Of a DNA stretch of 41,514 nt, positions 8,459 to 17,802 are shown one piece after another. The position numbers and the translations under genes are program-made. The stretch is from Afifella pfennigii DSM 17143 (GTDB taxonomy: Bacteria > Pseudomonadota > Alphaproteobacteria > Rhizobiales > Afifellaceae): contig NZ_JHZK01000031.1 in assembly GCF_000688515.1 (NCBI RefSeq), forward strand, positions 1-41,514, given 5' to 3'. The notes beneath the pieces were generated by a model. The model saw only the letters and a program-made list of their open reading frames with translations, searched no databases and was not told the DNA's origin. The stretch's first letter is position 1. Every line of letters begins with the position of its first letter.

Positions 8459-8582
8459 TGGATCACCTCCTTTCGCGTTGTTGCCATTGATGCGAATTTT
8501 GGGGCCTGGCCGGCGAAAGGCAAGCGCAAAGATCGGGCACGCCGGAAAACGCGGCAACTCCTGCCCTGCCTGCCTTGGCCGC

Positions 8583-10442
8583 TCACGTCCCCTGAACCTC
8601 CTCCAACTCGTCGATGAGCCCCTCGATCACCGACAGGCCCTTGGCCCAGAAGGCAGGATCGGAGGCATCGAGCCCGAACGGGGCGAGAAGCTCTTTGTGG
8701 CGCTTGGAGCCGCCGGCGCTCAGCATGTCGAAATAGCGCTCCTGGAAGCCCGGCTCGGCGCCCAGATAGACGGCGTAGAGCGAGTTCACCAGGCAGTCGC
8801 CGAAGGCGTAGGCGTAGACGTAGAAGGGCGCGTGGATGAAGTGCGGGATATAGGCCCAGAACACCTCGTAGCCCTCGCCGAGCCGGATGGCCGGGCCGAG
8901 GCTTTCGCTCTGGACATCCATCCACACCTCGCCGAGCCGCTCCGCCGTCAGCTCGCCCTGACGCCGTTCCATATGCACCTGGCGTTCGAACATGTAGAAG
9001 GAGATCTGCCGCACCACGGTGTTGATCATGTCCTCCACCTTGCCGGCGAGGAGCACCTTGCGCTCCTTGGCCGAGGGCGCCGCGTCCAGCATGGAGCGGA
9101 AGGTCAGCATCTCGCCGAAGACGCTTGCCGTCTCCGCCAGCGTCAGCGGCGTCTGCGCCATCAACAGCCCCTGCGGCCCGGCCAGCACCTGGTGGACGCC
9201 GTGGCCAAGCTCGTGGGCAAGCGTCATCACGTCTCGCGGTTTGCCCTGGTAGTTGAGCAGCACATAGGGGTGCACGCTCGGCACCGTCGGATGCGAGAAG
9301 GCGCCCGGCGATTTTCCCGGCCGCGTCGGCGCGTCGATCCAGCTCTTGTCGAAGAAGCGGCCGGCGATCTCCGCCATGCGCGGGTCGAAGCCGGCATAGG
9401 CGGAAAGCACCGTCTCCTTCGCCTCCTGCCAGCCGACGACGCGCTTCACCGTTTCCGGCAGCGGCGCGTTGCGGTCCCAGAAGTCGAGCTTGTCCTTGCC
9501 GAGCCACTTTGCCTTCAAGGCGTAATAGCGATGCGACAGGCGCGGATAGGCCTCCCGCACCGCCTCCACCAGCGCCTCGACGACTTCCGGCTCTACACGG
9601 TTGGCGAGATGGCGCGAGGCGGCGACGTCGGTGAAGCCGCGCCAATCGTCGGAGATCGACTTGTCCTTGGCGAGGACGTTGGTGATCAGCGTAAAGGTCC
9701 GCAGATGCGCCTTGAAGGTCGCCGCCAGCGCCCCTCCGGCGGCCTTGCGCCTTGTCTCTTCGTGCTCCGTCAGAAGGTTCAGCGTCGGCTCCAGGGGCAA
9801 CTCCTCGCCGTCCACCTTGAAGCGCAGCGCCGACATCGTCTCGTTGAACAGCCGGTTCCAAGAGGAGCGCCCCGTCAGCGCCTTTTCGTGGAAGAGCCGC
9901 TCCAACTCGTCGGAGAGCTGGTAAGGCCGCTCCTCGCGCAGATCCTCCAGCCAGGGCCCGTAACGGGCGAGCGCCTCGCTTCTCAGCGCCTTCTCCAGCA
10001 CCTCGTCGTCGATGCGGTTGAGCTCCAGCGGGAAGAATAGGAGCTTGGTGGAGATGCCGGTCAGCTTGTCCTGCAAATCGCCGTGGAACTTGGCGCGCCT
10101 GGCATCGCTGGTGTCGCCGGCATAAACGAGGCTGGAAAAGCTGATCAGTCGGCCGATCTTCTCCTCGATCGCCTCAAATTCGCCGATCAGCGCCGCCAGG
10201 CGGTCGCCGCCGTCGGGCGCCGCGGCGATGGCCGCCAGCTTGCCCTTATGCGCCTTCTCGAAGGCCGTGGCCGCGGCCTCCGCCCATTTCAGGTCGCCCG
10301 TCAGCTCCGGCGCGTCCATCGCCGGGTAAAGGTCGCTGAGGTCCCATTCCGGCAGCTCGCCCAGCCCCTCGGCGGCGCTCATCGCCTCCTCGGCCGCCGC
10401 GCGGCTCGGTTGCATCGGCGTTCGGCACGCATCTATCGGCAT
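8583..10442 (-). CDS. pepF: Oligoendopeptidase F, M3 zinc metallopeptidase
   Basis: The 619-residue protein has the M3 zinc signature HELGHGVHQ near residue 410. The two histidines bind zinc, the glutamate is catalytic, and a downstream glutamate lies in LAETASVFGEML. The N-terminal part (LPEWDLSDLYPAMDAPEL) and the sequence QGKPRDVMTLAHELGHG are typical of PepF. It cleaves medium-size peptides in the cytoplasm. The ATG at 10442 was chosen because GAGGAGAGG lies upstream, giving the usual 600-620 residues; a second ATG at 10415 is possible. The long upstream extension of the frame has no coding character. It is divergent from the regulator gene at 10661. Confidence 0.94.
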   Translation of the reverse strand: MPIDACRTPMQPSRAAAEEAMSAAEGLGELPEWDLSDLYPAMDAPELTGDLKWAEAAATAFEKAHKGKLAAIAAAPDGGDRLAALIGEFEAIEEKIGRLISFSSLVYAGDTSDARRAKFHGDLQDKLTGISTKLLFFPLELNRIDDEVLEKALRSEALARYGPWLEDLREERPYQLSDELERLFHEKALTGRSSWNRLFNETMSALRFKVDGEELPLEPTLNLLTEHEETRRKAAGGALAATFKAHLRTFTLITNVLAKDKSISDDWRGFTDVAASRHLANRVEPEVVEALVEAVREAYPRLSHRYYALKAKWLGKDKLDFWDRNAPLPETVKRVVGWQEAKETVLSAYAGFDPRMAEIAGRFFDKSWIDAPTRPGKSPGAFSHPTVPSVHPYVLLNYQGKPRDVMTLAHELGHGVHQVLAGPQGLLMAQTPLTLAETASVFGEMLTFRSMLDAAPSAKERKVLLAGKVEDMINTVVRQISFYMFERQVHMERRQGELTAERLGEVWMDVQSESLGPAIRLGEGYEVFWAYIPHFIHAPFYVYAYAFGDCLVNSLYAVYLGAEPGFQERYFDMLSAGGSKRHKELLAPFGLDASDPAFWAKGLSVIEGLIDELEEVQGT

Positions 10443-10660
10443 CTGCCTCTCCTCGTCGCTGTTGGCGGGCTCGCCGTCCCGCTCCTCGCTCCACGACCTA
10501 ATGCCGCGCTTGCCGTCTGGCAATTTCGTCGCCGCCGGCAAGCGCCCCGACCCCAGGAGAAGGTCGCACGGTCTTTCCCGTCTTTCTCGTCGCATGGGTA
10601 ATAGGCTCTTAACCCAAGTCTGGGCACCTTGGAGCGGAATGAGACAACTTCGCCGTAGCG

Positions 10661-12259
10661 ATGCCGATGCCCGCACGCATTCTTCTCGTCGATGACGATC
10701 CGATAACGCTCCGCCTTCTGGCGAATATGGTCCGCGTCTTCGGCCATGAGCCGGAGGCCGTCTCCGGCGGCGAGGCGGCCCTGGAGCGCCTTGCCGATCC
10801 GAGCGGCGGCCGGATCGACGCGGTAGTTCTCGATCTCGTCATGCCGGACCTGGACGGCATGACCGTCCTGGAGCGCCTGCGTCGCTTTCCGGCTGCGCCG
10901 CCGGTCGTCGTGCAGACGGCGCAGAACGGCATCGACACCGCCGTCTCCGCCATGCGCGCCGGCGCGTTCGACTTTCTCGTCAAGCCCGCGGCTCCGGAGC
11001 GTCTTGGCGTCGCCCTGGCCAACGCTTTGAAGCTGACGACGCTGAAGGAAGAGGTGGAGCGTCTGCGCCACGGTTTCTCCGACACCCTCACCTTCGCCGA
11101 TCTCACGGCCGCCGCGCCGGTCATGGGCCGCACGGTGGATCTGGCGCGCCGCGCCGCGCGCTCGGCCATCCCCGTTCTCCTGGAAGGCGAGCCTGGCACG
11201 GGCAAGGAATGGCTCGCCCGCGCCATCCATGGCGAGAGCCCGCGCCGCGCCCGCCCCTTCGTCACCTTCAATTGCGGCGCCGTGGAACCGGATGCGGTGG
11301 AAGATGTCCTGTTCGGCGTCCGGGCCAAGGGTGCGCGCCAGGCCCGGCGCGGGCGTGTGCACGAGGCGCAGGGCGGCACGTTGCTTCTCAAGCAGATCGC
11401 CGACCTTCCCGCCGCCGCCCAGGCCCGCCTCGCCGAGATCCTGGAGCAAGGCGTGCTGCCGCAGCTCGGCAAGGAGCGCGCCCAGAAGGCCGATTTCCGC
11501 CTCCTCGCCACGACCTCCCGGCGCCTTGTCGACCGCGTCGCGGAGGGCGGCTTCCGCGACGATCTGTTCAACCGCCTCAACGTCTTCCCGATCTGGGTGC
11601 CGCCGCTGCGCGACCGGCCGGAGGACCTTCTTTCCCTCGCCCGCGCCTGCCTCCTCCGCTTCGCCGCCGAGGAGGGCCGCACCCGGCTGCGAGACGTGGC
11701 ACCGGATGCCCAGGCTCTCCTGGCGGCCTTCGCCTGGCCGGGCAATATCCGTCAGCTGGAAGGCGCCATCTATCGCGCCGTCATCCTGTGCGAGGGCGAG
11801 TTCCTGCAGCCCTGGGATTTCCCGCAGGTGCAGACCGCCCTTAATGCCGGCGCCATCTCAGATCTCGTGCGCGCCTGGCAGAGCGAGGCGCAGGCAGGAG
11901 TCGTCGCCGCGAACCTGGCGGCGATCGCCGATCCGCCCGCCGCGCGTGCTTATTTGCGGCCGGTCGAGGCCCTGCCCCGGCCCGATGTTGCCTCCCCGCA
12001 TCAGCGCCGCGGCGAAACGCGGTCGGGCGTTTCCGCTGGCGCTGACAAAAATTCGCCCTCCCTCTATGGTTCGCTCCAACTGGTAGATCGTGATGGAGAG
12101 ATGCGCTCTCTGGGGACGCTGGAGGAAGCGGCGATTCGCTTCGCCATCGAGCATTACGGCGGTCGCATGAGCGAGGTGGCGCGCCGCCTGCGCATCGGCC
12201 GCTCTACGCTCTACAGGAAGTTGAAAGAGTACGGCATCGCCGACGCCGACGCGGCTTGA
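10661..12259 (+). CDS. NtrC-like response regulator with degenerate AAA+ domain
   Basis: The 532-residue protein has three parts. A receiver domain (about 1-125) has acidic pocket D11-D13, phospho-acceptor D58, T86 and K108. An AAA+ domain (about 148-390) has Walker A GEPGTGKE (176-183), and FRDDLFNRLNVFPI is intact. A C-terminal Fis-type helix-turn-helix ends in RRLRIGRSTLYRKLKEYGI. Two key elements are lost. The sigma-54 contact loop GAFTGA is replaced by GVRAKGARQARRG (219-231). Walker B, normally GGTLFLDEI, reads GGTLLLKQI (238-246), so the catalytic D-E pair is K-Q. It therefore probably does not act as a sigma-54 activator ATPase. It may be a plain DNA-binding switch. It lies 68 bases upstream of an L,D-transpeptidase gene on the same strand, and no sensor kinase gene is adjacent. 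Confidence 0.88.
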   Translation: MPMPARILLVDDDPITLRLLANMVRVFGHEPEAVSGGEAALERLADPSGGRIDAVVLDLVMPDLDGMTVLERLRRFPAAPPVVVQTAQNGIDTAVSAMRAGAFDFLVKPAAPERLGVALANALKLTTLKEEVERLRHGFSDTLTFADLTAAAPVMGRTVDLARRAARSAIPVLLEGEPGTGKEWLARAIHGESPRRARPFVTFNCGAVEPDAVEDVLFGVRAKGARQARRGRVHEAQGGTLLLKQIADLPAAAQARLAEILEQGVLPQLGKERAQKADFRLLATTSRRLVDRVAEGGFRDDLFNRLNVFPIWVPPLRDRPEDLLSLARACLLRFAAEEGRTRLRDVAPDAQALLAAFAWPGNIRQLEGAIYRAVILCEGEFLQPWDFPQVQTALNAGAISDLVRAWQSEAQAGVVAANLAAIADPPAARAYLRPVEALPRPDVASPHQRRGETRSGVSAGADKNSPSLYGSLQLVDRDGEMRSLGTLEEAAIRFAIEHYGGRMSEVARRLRIGRSTLYRKLKEYGIADADAA

Positions 12260-12327
12260 ATGCCGAAACGATAACGCGGCAAGACCGCTTGAGACGGGCC
12301 CGCTTGAGACGGGGCGGAGAGACGTTG

Positions 12328-14085
12328 ATGAGGGCGATGGCGCCAATGCGAAAAACCCTTCTTTCCAGTTTCGTGACGGCCGTTCCGGGCCTCGCCGCGG
12401 GCACGCTCCTGGCGGCTCAGCTTGTCGGGCCGGCTTCCGCCGCGCCGGCGAGCCCCGCTCCGGCGCCCGCGCCGATCCAATTGGCGCATGTGCCGCCGCA
12501 GGACGACGAGGCGGAGGTCTCCCCGCCGGTCATCACCCCGGCTGCGGCGGAGCTGCGCGCCGCGCTCGGCCATGCCCGTTCCTTCTCCGATGCACGCCAG
12601 AAGAAGGTCTTCGCCGCCATTCGCGCCTTTTACGAGGAGCACCGTTTCGAACCGGCCTTCCTGCGCGACGGCAAGCCCACCCGCCAGGCGAGCGCCCTGG
12701 TGGAGCGCCTTGGCGAGGCAGCCGCCGACGGCCTTGACCCGTCCGACTACGCCGATGCGAAACTTCCGGCTGCGCGCCTCGACGATCTTGCCGAGCGCGC
12801 CCGCGCCGAGCTCGCCATTGCCGAGGCAGCCGCCCGCTTCCTCGTCGACCTCGCCGCCGGACGCATCGCGCCGAACTCGGTCGCTCCGAGGGACATCTTT
12901 CTAAAGCCGGAGCTGCCCGATATCGCCGCCGCCCTCGATGAGTTGGGGACCACGGACGACGTCGTCGCCACGCTTGCCGGTTACGAGCCGCCGCACCGTC
13001 AATACGCCGTGCTGAAGCGCCATCTTGCCGAGTTGCGCGCCGCCAACGACGGCGAGCCGCTGCCGCGCATCGAGCCGGGCAAGGTGTTGAAAAAGGGCGT
13101 GCGCGATGCCCGCGTGCCTGTCCTGCGCCAGCGTCTTGGCATGGAGGCGCCGGATATGCGCAATCCGGAGCTGCGCCCCTATCTTGACCATGCCGACCTG
13201 GAAATCTTCGACGAGGACGTCACCGCCGCCGTGGAGGCGTTCCAGACGGCGAACGGCCTCACCGTCGACGGCATGGTCGGTCCGCAGACCCTGGCGGCCC
13301 TCAACGGCGCCCGCCGCGAGGAGCGCATCGCCGCCATCGTCGTCAATATGGAGCGCTGGCGCTGGGCGCCGCGCCAGCTCGGCCGCTACTACGTCTTCGT
13401 CAACGTGCCGGAATTCATGGTCAGGGTGCACCGCGACGGCAAGACGACCTTCGAGACCCGCGTCGTCGTCGGCAAGCCGGCGAACCGCACGCCGGTCTTC
13501 TCCGACGAGATGGACCACATCGTCGTCAACCCGTACTGGAACGTGCCGAACTCCATCGTCTCCAAGGAGATGCTGCCGCAGATCCAGCGCGACCCTTACG
13601 GCTACTTCGCCAAGAACGGCTATCAGCTCCTCGCCGATATCCGCGGCAAGACCTATTATCTCGATCCCACGCGCATCGACTGGTACGCCATCGACACCAA
13701 GCTCTTGCGCGTGCGCCAGCCGCCGGGCGATCGCAACGCGCTCGGGCGCATCAAGTTCATGTTCCCCAACCGGCACGCCGTCTATCTGCACGACACCCCG
13801 GCCAAGAGCCTGTTTCAGCGCACGTCGCGCGCCTATTCGCATGGCTGCGTGCGCGTTCAGGACCCGCTCGCCTTCGCCGACGCGGTGCTGGCGGAGGACG
13901 GCGAGTGGAACTCCGACCGGCTGAAGCGCATGTTCGGGGGCCAGGAGACGCAGGTGAACATGTCCAAGCGCCTGCCGGTGCATCTCGCCTATTTCACGCT
14001 GGTGCCCCAGAAGGACGGCTCGCTTTTGACCGTCCCGGACCTCTACGGCTACGATGCGCGCATGCGTCAGATGTTGAATTTGTAA
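12328..14085 (+). CDS. L,D-transpeptidase with peptidoglycan-binding domain (YcbB-like)
   Basis: The 585-residue protein has an N-terminal signal segment (MRKTLLSSFVTAVPGLAAGT). A helical YcbB-type scaffold domain follows. A PG_binding_1 domain has AVEAFQTANGLTVDGMVG. The YkuD catalytic domain ends with the motif SHGCVRVQ (Cys about residue 507). It cross-links peptidoglycan stem peptides in the periplasm (3-3 bonds) or links proteins to the wall. HDTPAKSLFQRTSRAYSHG is the classic substrate-side sequence. The ATG at 12328 has GGAG eight bases upstream. A longer frame reaches a TTG at 12256, overlapping the regulator stop, but lacks a good ribosome site. The next gene is also a wall-hydrolase-like protein. 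Confidence 0.9.
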   Translation: MRAMAPMRKTLLSSFVTAVPGLAAGTLLAAQLVGPASAAPASPAPAPAPIQLAHVPPQDDEAEVSPPVITPAAAELRAALGHARSFSDARQKKVFAAIRAFYEEHRFEPAFLRDGKPTRQASALVERLGEAAADGLDPSDYADAKLPAARLDDLAERARAELAIAEAAARFLVDLAAGRIAPNSVAPRDIFLKPELPDIAAALDELGTTDDVVATLAGYEPPHRQYAVLKRHLAELRAANDGEPLPRIEPGKVLKKGVRDARVPVLRQRLGMEAPDMRNPELRPYLDHADLEIFDEDVTAAVEAFQTANGLTVDGMVGPQTLAALNGARREERIAAIVVNMERWRWAPRQLGRYYVFVNVPEFMVRVHRDGKTTFETRVVVGKPANRTPVFSDEMDHIVVNPYWNVPNSIVSKEMLPQIQRDPYGYFAKNGYQLLADIRGKTYYLDPTRIDWYAIDTKLLRVRQPPGDRNALGRIKFMFPNRHAVYLHDTPAKSLFQRTSRAYSHGCVRVQDPLAFADAVLAEDGEWNSDRLKRMFGGQETQVNMSKRLPVHLAYFTLVPQKDGSLLTVPDLYGYDARMRQMLNL

Positions 14086-14244
14086 ACCATGGCGAAGGTC
14101 GGGGCGGAAAAATGACCCGCCAGTCGCATTTTCGCCATAGGTTTCGTTTGGTAATGCCGCATTAAGCAAGGGGCGCGATAATCGCCTCTTCGCTGAGGGG
14201 TTAAAAGGGGAAGGGGCAATTCCCCCAAGGGAAGGTAAGTCCGC

Positions 14245-16032
14245 TTGCTGGTAACGGCCGGGTTCAAACTCGCCCGCCTAAGGCGTCCTGTGGCGTCTGC
14301 GGCCCTGGCGCTGTCGCTCGTTGTTGGCGGCGCCGGCATCGCCGATGCGGCCCGCTCTGGCGACCGCACCTTGAAGCTCTATTTCGCGCACACCAAGGAG
14401 CGCGGCACCTTCACCTTCCGCAAGAACGGCCGCTACGACCAGAAAGAGCTGAAGCGCCTCAACCATTTTCTGCGCGACTGGCGCCAAAATGAGCCGGCGC
14501 AGATGGATCCGAGCCTCTTCGACCTCATCTGGGAGGTTTATCGGGAGACCGGTGCCAAGGGCGAGATTCACGTCGTCTCCGCCTATCGCTCCTTGAAGAC
14601 CAACAACATGCTGCGTCGCCGCTCCTCCGGTGTGGCCAAGCGCAGCCAGCACACCGCCGGCAAGGCGATGGATTTCTACATCCCCGACGTGCCGCTGGCG
14701 AAGCTGCGCAAGGCGGCGCTGCGCAAGCAGGTCGGCGGCGTCGGCTACTACCCGACTTCCGGCTCGCCCTTCGTGCATCTCGATGTCGGCAGCGTGCGCC
14801 ATTGGCCGCGCATGACCCGCAAGCAGCTTCTCGCCCTCTTCCCGGACGGCAAGACGCTGCATATCCCTTCCGACGGCAAGCCGCTCTCCGGCTATCAGAC
14901 GGTCCTCGCCCAGTACGGGCGCGGCGGCATGAAGGCCTCGCTCGGCACCGTCTCCTCCGGCCGCGGCTCAGAGCCGAGCGAGCGTCGCACCGTCGTCGCC
15001 TGGCTGAAGGACGTCTTCGACGATGAGGAGGCCGCGGACGATGCGGCCAATGTGGCCACCGGCGCCGCGCCTGCACGTGCCCTCCCCACGGAGAGCCCGA
15101 CCGTTCTGGCCGAGGCGCCCTCGCTGCTGCCGCGTGCCGCTCCGGCGGAGATCCGCACCGTCGCCACCCGCACCGTTGCCCTCGCCGATATGGACGACGC
15201 GCCGGCCGGCTTTGACCCGTCGGATTCGCTTGCCATCATGGCCTATGCCGGCCTGCCGCAGGCGCGCCCGGTTTCCCTCGCCGCGGCCGATGCCGCGCCT
15301 GAGACCGCCGCCCCGCTCGCCGCCCCGCTCCAGGCACGCGAGCTCACCGCCCTTTACGAACGCGCCCTCGCCGAGGCCGATCCGGCCACCGCCGCGCCGA
15401 CGGAGCGCGGCGCCATCGCCGGCATCGTTCTGGCCAGCGCCGTCGCCGAGCCGCCGGCCGCCGGCCTGCCGCGCGCCCTTGATGTGGAGCGGCCCGTCCT
15501 CGCCTCCCTCACCCGCGCCGATATCGCGGCGGAGGATCCCTTCCAGGCCATCGAGGCCGCCGCAGGTCCCGCCGGCCCCGCCGCCGCCGAGGAGATCGAT
15601 GCCGGCGCCACGCTCGCTTATGCCACCATGCCGGAAGCCCGGCCGGAGCCCGTCGCGGCCGGCGCCAAGACCGCCGCCGCTGAGCGTCTCGATCGCTCGC
15701 CCGCGCCGCTCAGCCTCGCCGCCGCCATCGCCACCAGCGGCACGCCGGTCGCCGATGGCGCCGCCCCCCGTCTCGTCACCCAGCGGCCCGACGCCGGCGC
15801 GCTGTCGCGCCTCATGGGCAAGGACACGACCCGCACCTTCATCTTCGCGCTATTGAAGGCGCCGCATCCGGCGGGCGCGGCAGAGTTTTTCGCCATCCCG
15901 GTAAGCGAGGGCGCGGCGCGCGCCGTCATCGCCCCACAACCGCTGCGCACCGACCGCTTCGCCGCTCGCGACGATCTAGCCGCGCTGAACGAGCCGGACC
16001 GGGTCCACCTACTCATCGCCTCGCTGCGCTGA
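14245..16032 (+). CDS. DUF882 protein (MepK/YcbK-like, M15 peptidase fold) with long C-terminal extension
   Basis: The 595-residue product has a signal segment (VASAALALSLVVGGAGIADA). The DUF882 domain covers about 35-205. Its zinc ligands are visible in SQHTAGKAMDFYIP (H and D) and FVHLDVG (H), with AYRSLKTNNML in front. E. coli YcbK/MepK is a murein endopeptidase that cleaves L,D-cross-links. The remaining ~390 residues are alanine/proline-rich, low-complexity and of unknown function. This tail is typical of rhizobial homologs. The TTG start at 14245 has GGAAGG nine bases upstream. It is in line with the L,D-transpeptidase, so a bond-forming and a probable bond-cutting enzyme are neighbours. 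Confidence 0.88.
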   Translation: MLVTAGFKLARLRRPVASAALALSLVVGGAGIADAARSGDRTLKLYFAHTKERGTFTFRKNGRYDQKELKRLNHFLRDWRQNEPAQMDPSLFDLIWEVYRETGAKGEIHVVSAYRSLKTNNMLRRRSSGVAKRSQHTAGKAMDFYIPDVPLAKLRKAALRKQVGGVGYYPTSGSPFVHLDVGSVRHWPRMTRKQLLALFPDGKTLHIPSDGKPLSGYQTVLAQYGRGGMKASLGTVSSGRGSEPSERRTVVAWLKDVFDDEEAADDAANVATGAAPARALPTESPTVLAEAPSLLPRAAPAEIRTVATRTVALADMDDAPAGFDPSDSLAIMAYAGLPQARPVSLAAADAAPETAAPLAAPLQARELTALYERALAEADPATAAPTERGAIAGIVLASAVAEPPAAGLPRALDVERPVLASLTRADIAAEDPFQAIEAAAGPAGPAAAEEIDAGATLAYATMPEARPEPVAAGAKTAAAERLDRSPAPLSLAAAIATSGTPVADGAAPRLVTQRPDAGALSRLMGKDTTRTFIFALLKAPHPAGAAEFFAIPVSEGAARAVIAPQPLRTDRFAARDDLAALNEPDRVHLLIASLR

Positions 16033-16083
16033 GGTCAAGCAAGGCGCCACAAGCGCCTGTTGAACAACCTCCAGGAACTGAAA

Positions 16084-16110
16084 AGCCCGGCACTCGTCCG
16101 GGCTTTTTCT
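16084..16110 (+). terminator. Intrinsic terminator after the DUF882 gene, probably bidirectional
   Basis: AGCCCGG, loop CACTCGT, CCGGGCT, then TTTTTCTTCT. The stem is flanked by AAAA on its left, so the minus strand also has a hairpin with four T. It lies between the converging DUF882 and gapR genes and can serve both. Confidence 0.9.
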
Positions 16111-16161
16111 TCTCGTCTGCCGCGCAAGCGTCCTTGCGGCCGCGCCCTGGCCAAACGGGGC

Positions 16162-16452
16162 TCAGGCGGCCTCGTCCTCGCCGACCCCCACCGGCGGCGC
16201 CATGCCGAGCGCATGCATATAAAGGTCCAGAAGCGCCTCCTGCTCCTGCCGCTCGGCCGTGTCCTGCTTTCTAAGCCGCACCACCTGGCGCATCACCTTG
16301 GTGTCGAAGCCGTTGGACTTCGCCTCCGCATAGACGTCGCGGATGTCGTCGGAGAGAGCCTTCTTCTCCTCCTCCAGCCGCTCGATCCGCTCAATCAACG
16401 CCCTGAGCTGTCCGGCAGCCACGCCGCCAGGGCCCGTGCTTTCGCCCGCCAT
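16162..16452 (-). CDS. gapR: GapR-family nucleoid-associated protein (DUF2312)
   Basis: The 96-residue protein has the family's coiled-coil region ([20 protein letters not shown]) and the conserved core [20 protein letters not shown] and [18 protein letters not shown]. In Caulobacter GapR binds AT-rich, overtwisted DNA and helps topoisomerases clear positive supercoils during replication. The C-terminal tail ([12 protein letters not shown]) is short and acidic. The ATG at 16452 has AAGGAGAG upstream. A longer frame continues through the upstream gap but its sequence is not protein-like. The gene is apparently separate from the DUF1244-hutG-like pair upstream. Confidence 0.92.
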   Translation of the reverse strand: MAGESTGPGGVAAGQLRALIERIERLEEEKKALSDDIRDVYAEAKSNGFDTKVMRQVVRLRKQDTAERQEQEALLDLYMHALGMAPPVGVGEDEAA

Positions 16453-16568
16453 GCCACTCTCCTTGAAAATCCCGTTGTTCCTGACCTGCCGGCGTCCGGC
16501 CCGACGGTCAATCGCGGCCTTGCCCCATCCACGCTTTCCACGCTCAGGGCAAAGGCCCTGAGGCTGAG

Positions 16569-16877
16569 CTAGTGCTGATGGTTTTTCGCCAGTTCGGCGA
16601 GCTTTTCCGGGCTCGCCTCCATCTGGTGGCGCGCCTTCCATTCCTCGTAGGGCATGCCGTAGACGATCTGCCGGCTCTCCGCCTTGCTGAGCGGCACGCC
16701 GCGTGCCTCGGCGGCCTCCTGATACCAGTTGGACAGGCAGTTGCGGCAGAAGCCGGCGAGATTCATCATGTCGATATTCTGCACGTCGGTGCGCGCGCGC
16801 AGATGCTCCACGAGCCGGCGGAAGGCCGCAGCCTCCAACTCGGTGCGCATTTCCTCGTGCTTGGCCATCGTCTTCAT
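16569..16877 (-). CDS. DUF1244 family protein
   Basis: The 102-residue soluble protein is typical of DUF1244: [20 protein letters not shown], then [17 protein letters not shown] and [13 protein letters not shown]. The paired cysteines in CRNC are conserved in the family and could bind metal or a cofactor, but no function is established. The ATG at 16877 overlaps the stop of the amidohydrolase gene upstream (ATGA), so the two are translationally coupled. An alternative ATG lies three codons later (MAKHEEM). Confidence 0.9.
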   Translation of the reverse strand: MKTMAKHEEMRTELEAAAFRRLVEHLRARTDVQNIDMMNLAGFCRNCLSNWYQEAAEARGVPLSKAESRQIVYGMPYEEWKARHQMEASPEKLAELAKNHQH

Positions 16878-17704
16878 CCCTTCACAACGTCATCGGCATG
16901 CGAGCCGTATTGGCGCGTCTTGTAGAGCGCCTCGTCTTGGAGCACCTGGCGCAGGATCGCCTCCAGCCGCTCCGCCCATTCGGCGATGCCCGGCGGATGG
17001 GCGATGAGGTCGTTGCGCACTTCGATGAGCGCATGGGCGAGCCCGCGCGCCGTGCCATGCTTGTTGAGCGTATCGCCGCTGAGCGCGCCCGTATAGGGCT
17101 CGTTGTCCCCGACCCTCAGCCCGTGCTCCTCGCGCAGAAGCTCAAGCAGTGGCTGGGCGAGGCGTGGATCCTTGTCCCAGAGAACGCCCGCATGCCACGG
17201 CCGGCGCATGCCTTTCCAATCCGGCGTGAAGGAATGGATGGAGAAGATTGCCGGCGGCCGCCCGGCCGCGATCATGGCTTCGATCGTCGCCGTAATCCTC
17301 CGGTGATAGGGGCGATAGAAGCGCTCAAGCCGGCGCTCGCGCTCGCCGGCATCGACGCCGCGATTGCCAGGCACCAGCGTGCCGTCGGAGATGCGCATGA
17401 TGAGCGTCGGATCGTCCTCGCCGCGGTTCGGATCGATGAGGAGCCGGGAGAACTGCGTCAGGATCGCTGGCGCGCCGAGCCGCTCCGCCAATTCCTCCGC
17501 GAGCGGGCCGACGCCGATATCGTAGGCGATATGGCGCTGAAGCTCCTCCTCCGGCAGGCCGAGATCGGCGTATTCGGCCGGCATCTTGCGCGTGGCATGG
17601 TCGCACAGGATCAGCAGCCCGCCGGCGAGGTCGCCGTCGAGACTGATCAAGGCTTCTTCGGGCGCGCCCGGCTGGTCGCTGCGCGCGGCGGCAAATTCCG
17701 TCAT
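16874..17704 (-). CDS. N-formylglutamate amidohydrolase family protein
   Basis: The 276-residue enzyme matches the FGase family: [16 protein letters not shown] (zinc-binding histidine), [34 protein letters not shown] and EVRNDLI. The family hydrolyses N-formyl-L-glutamate to glutamate and formate in histidine degradation. Many stand-alone homologs lie outside hut operons, as here, and their substrate is uncertain. The stop overlaps the DUF1244 start by four bases. This pairing is common in Rhizobiales. Confidence 0.9.
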   Translation of the reverse strand: MTEFAAARSDQPGAPEEALISLDGDLAGGLLILCDHATRKMPAEYADLGLPEEELQRHIAYDIGVGPLAEELAERLGAPAILTQFSRLLIDPNRGEDDPTLIMRISDGTLVPGNRGVDAGERERRLERFYRPYHRRITATIEAMIAAGRPPAIFSIHSFTPDWKGMRRPWHAGVLWDKDPRLAQPLLELLREEHGLRVGDNEPYTGALSGDTLNKHGTARGLAHALIEVRNDLIAHPPGIAEWAERLEAILRQVLQDEALYKTRQYGSHADDVVKG

Positions 17705-17802
17705 CGGGATGGGGCGAGACGCTTTGGCAAAGAGGGCGGCCCATGATAGGGCCGTGGCTCTTACATAGACCCGCGCGCGGCTTCCGCCAAGGCGGGGCGG
17801 AG

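Noticed and set aside
8459-8475. Sequence identical to the 16S rRNA 3' end (TGGATCACCTCCTTTC) on the plus strand
   Set aside because: No other rRNA sequence is nearby. On the minus strand it is a perfect Shine-Dalgarno before a GTG, which explains it better.
14090-14138. Inverted repeat ATGGCGAA...TTCGCCAT after the L,D-transpeptidase gene
   Set aside because: Arms of 8 bp are far apart (33 bases) and no T tract follows, so it is too weak to call a terminator.
12901-14169. Long minus-strand frame opposite the L,D-transpeptidase
   Set aside because: Shadow of a clear YkuD gene; histidine/arginine/valine-rich with no domain.
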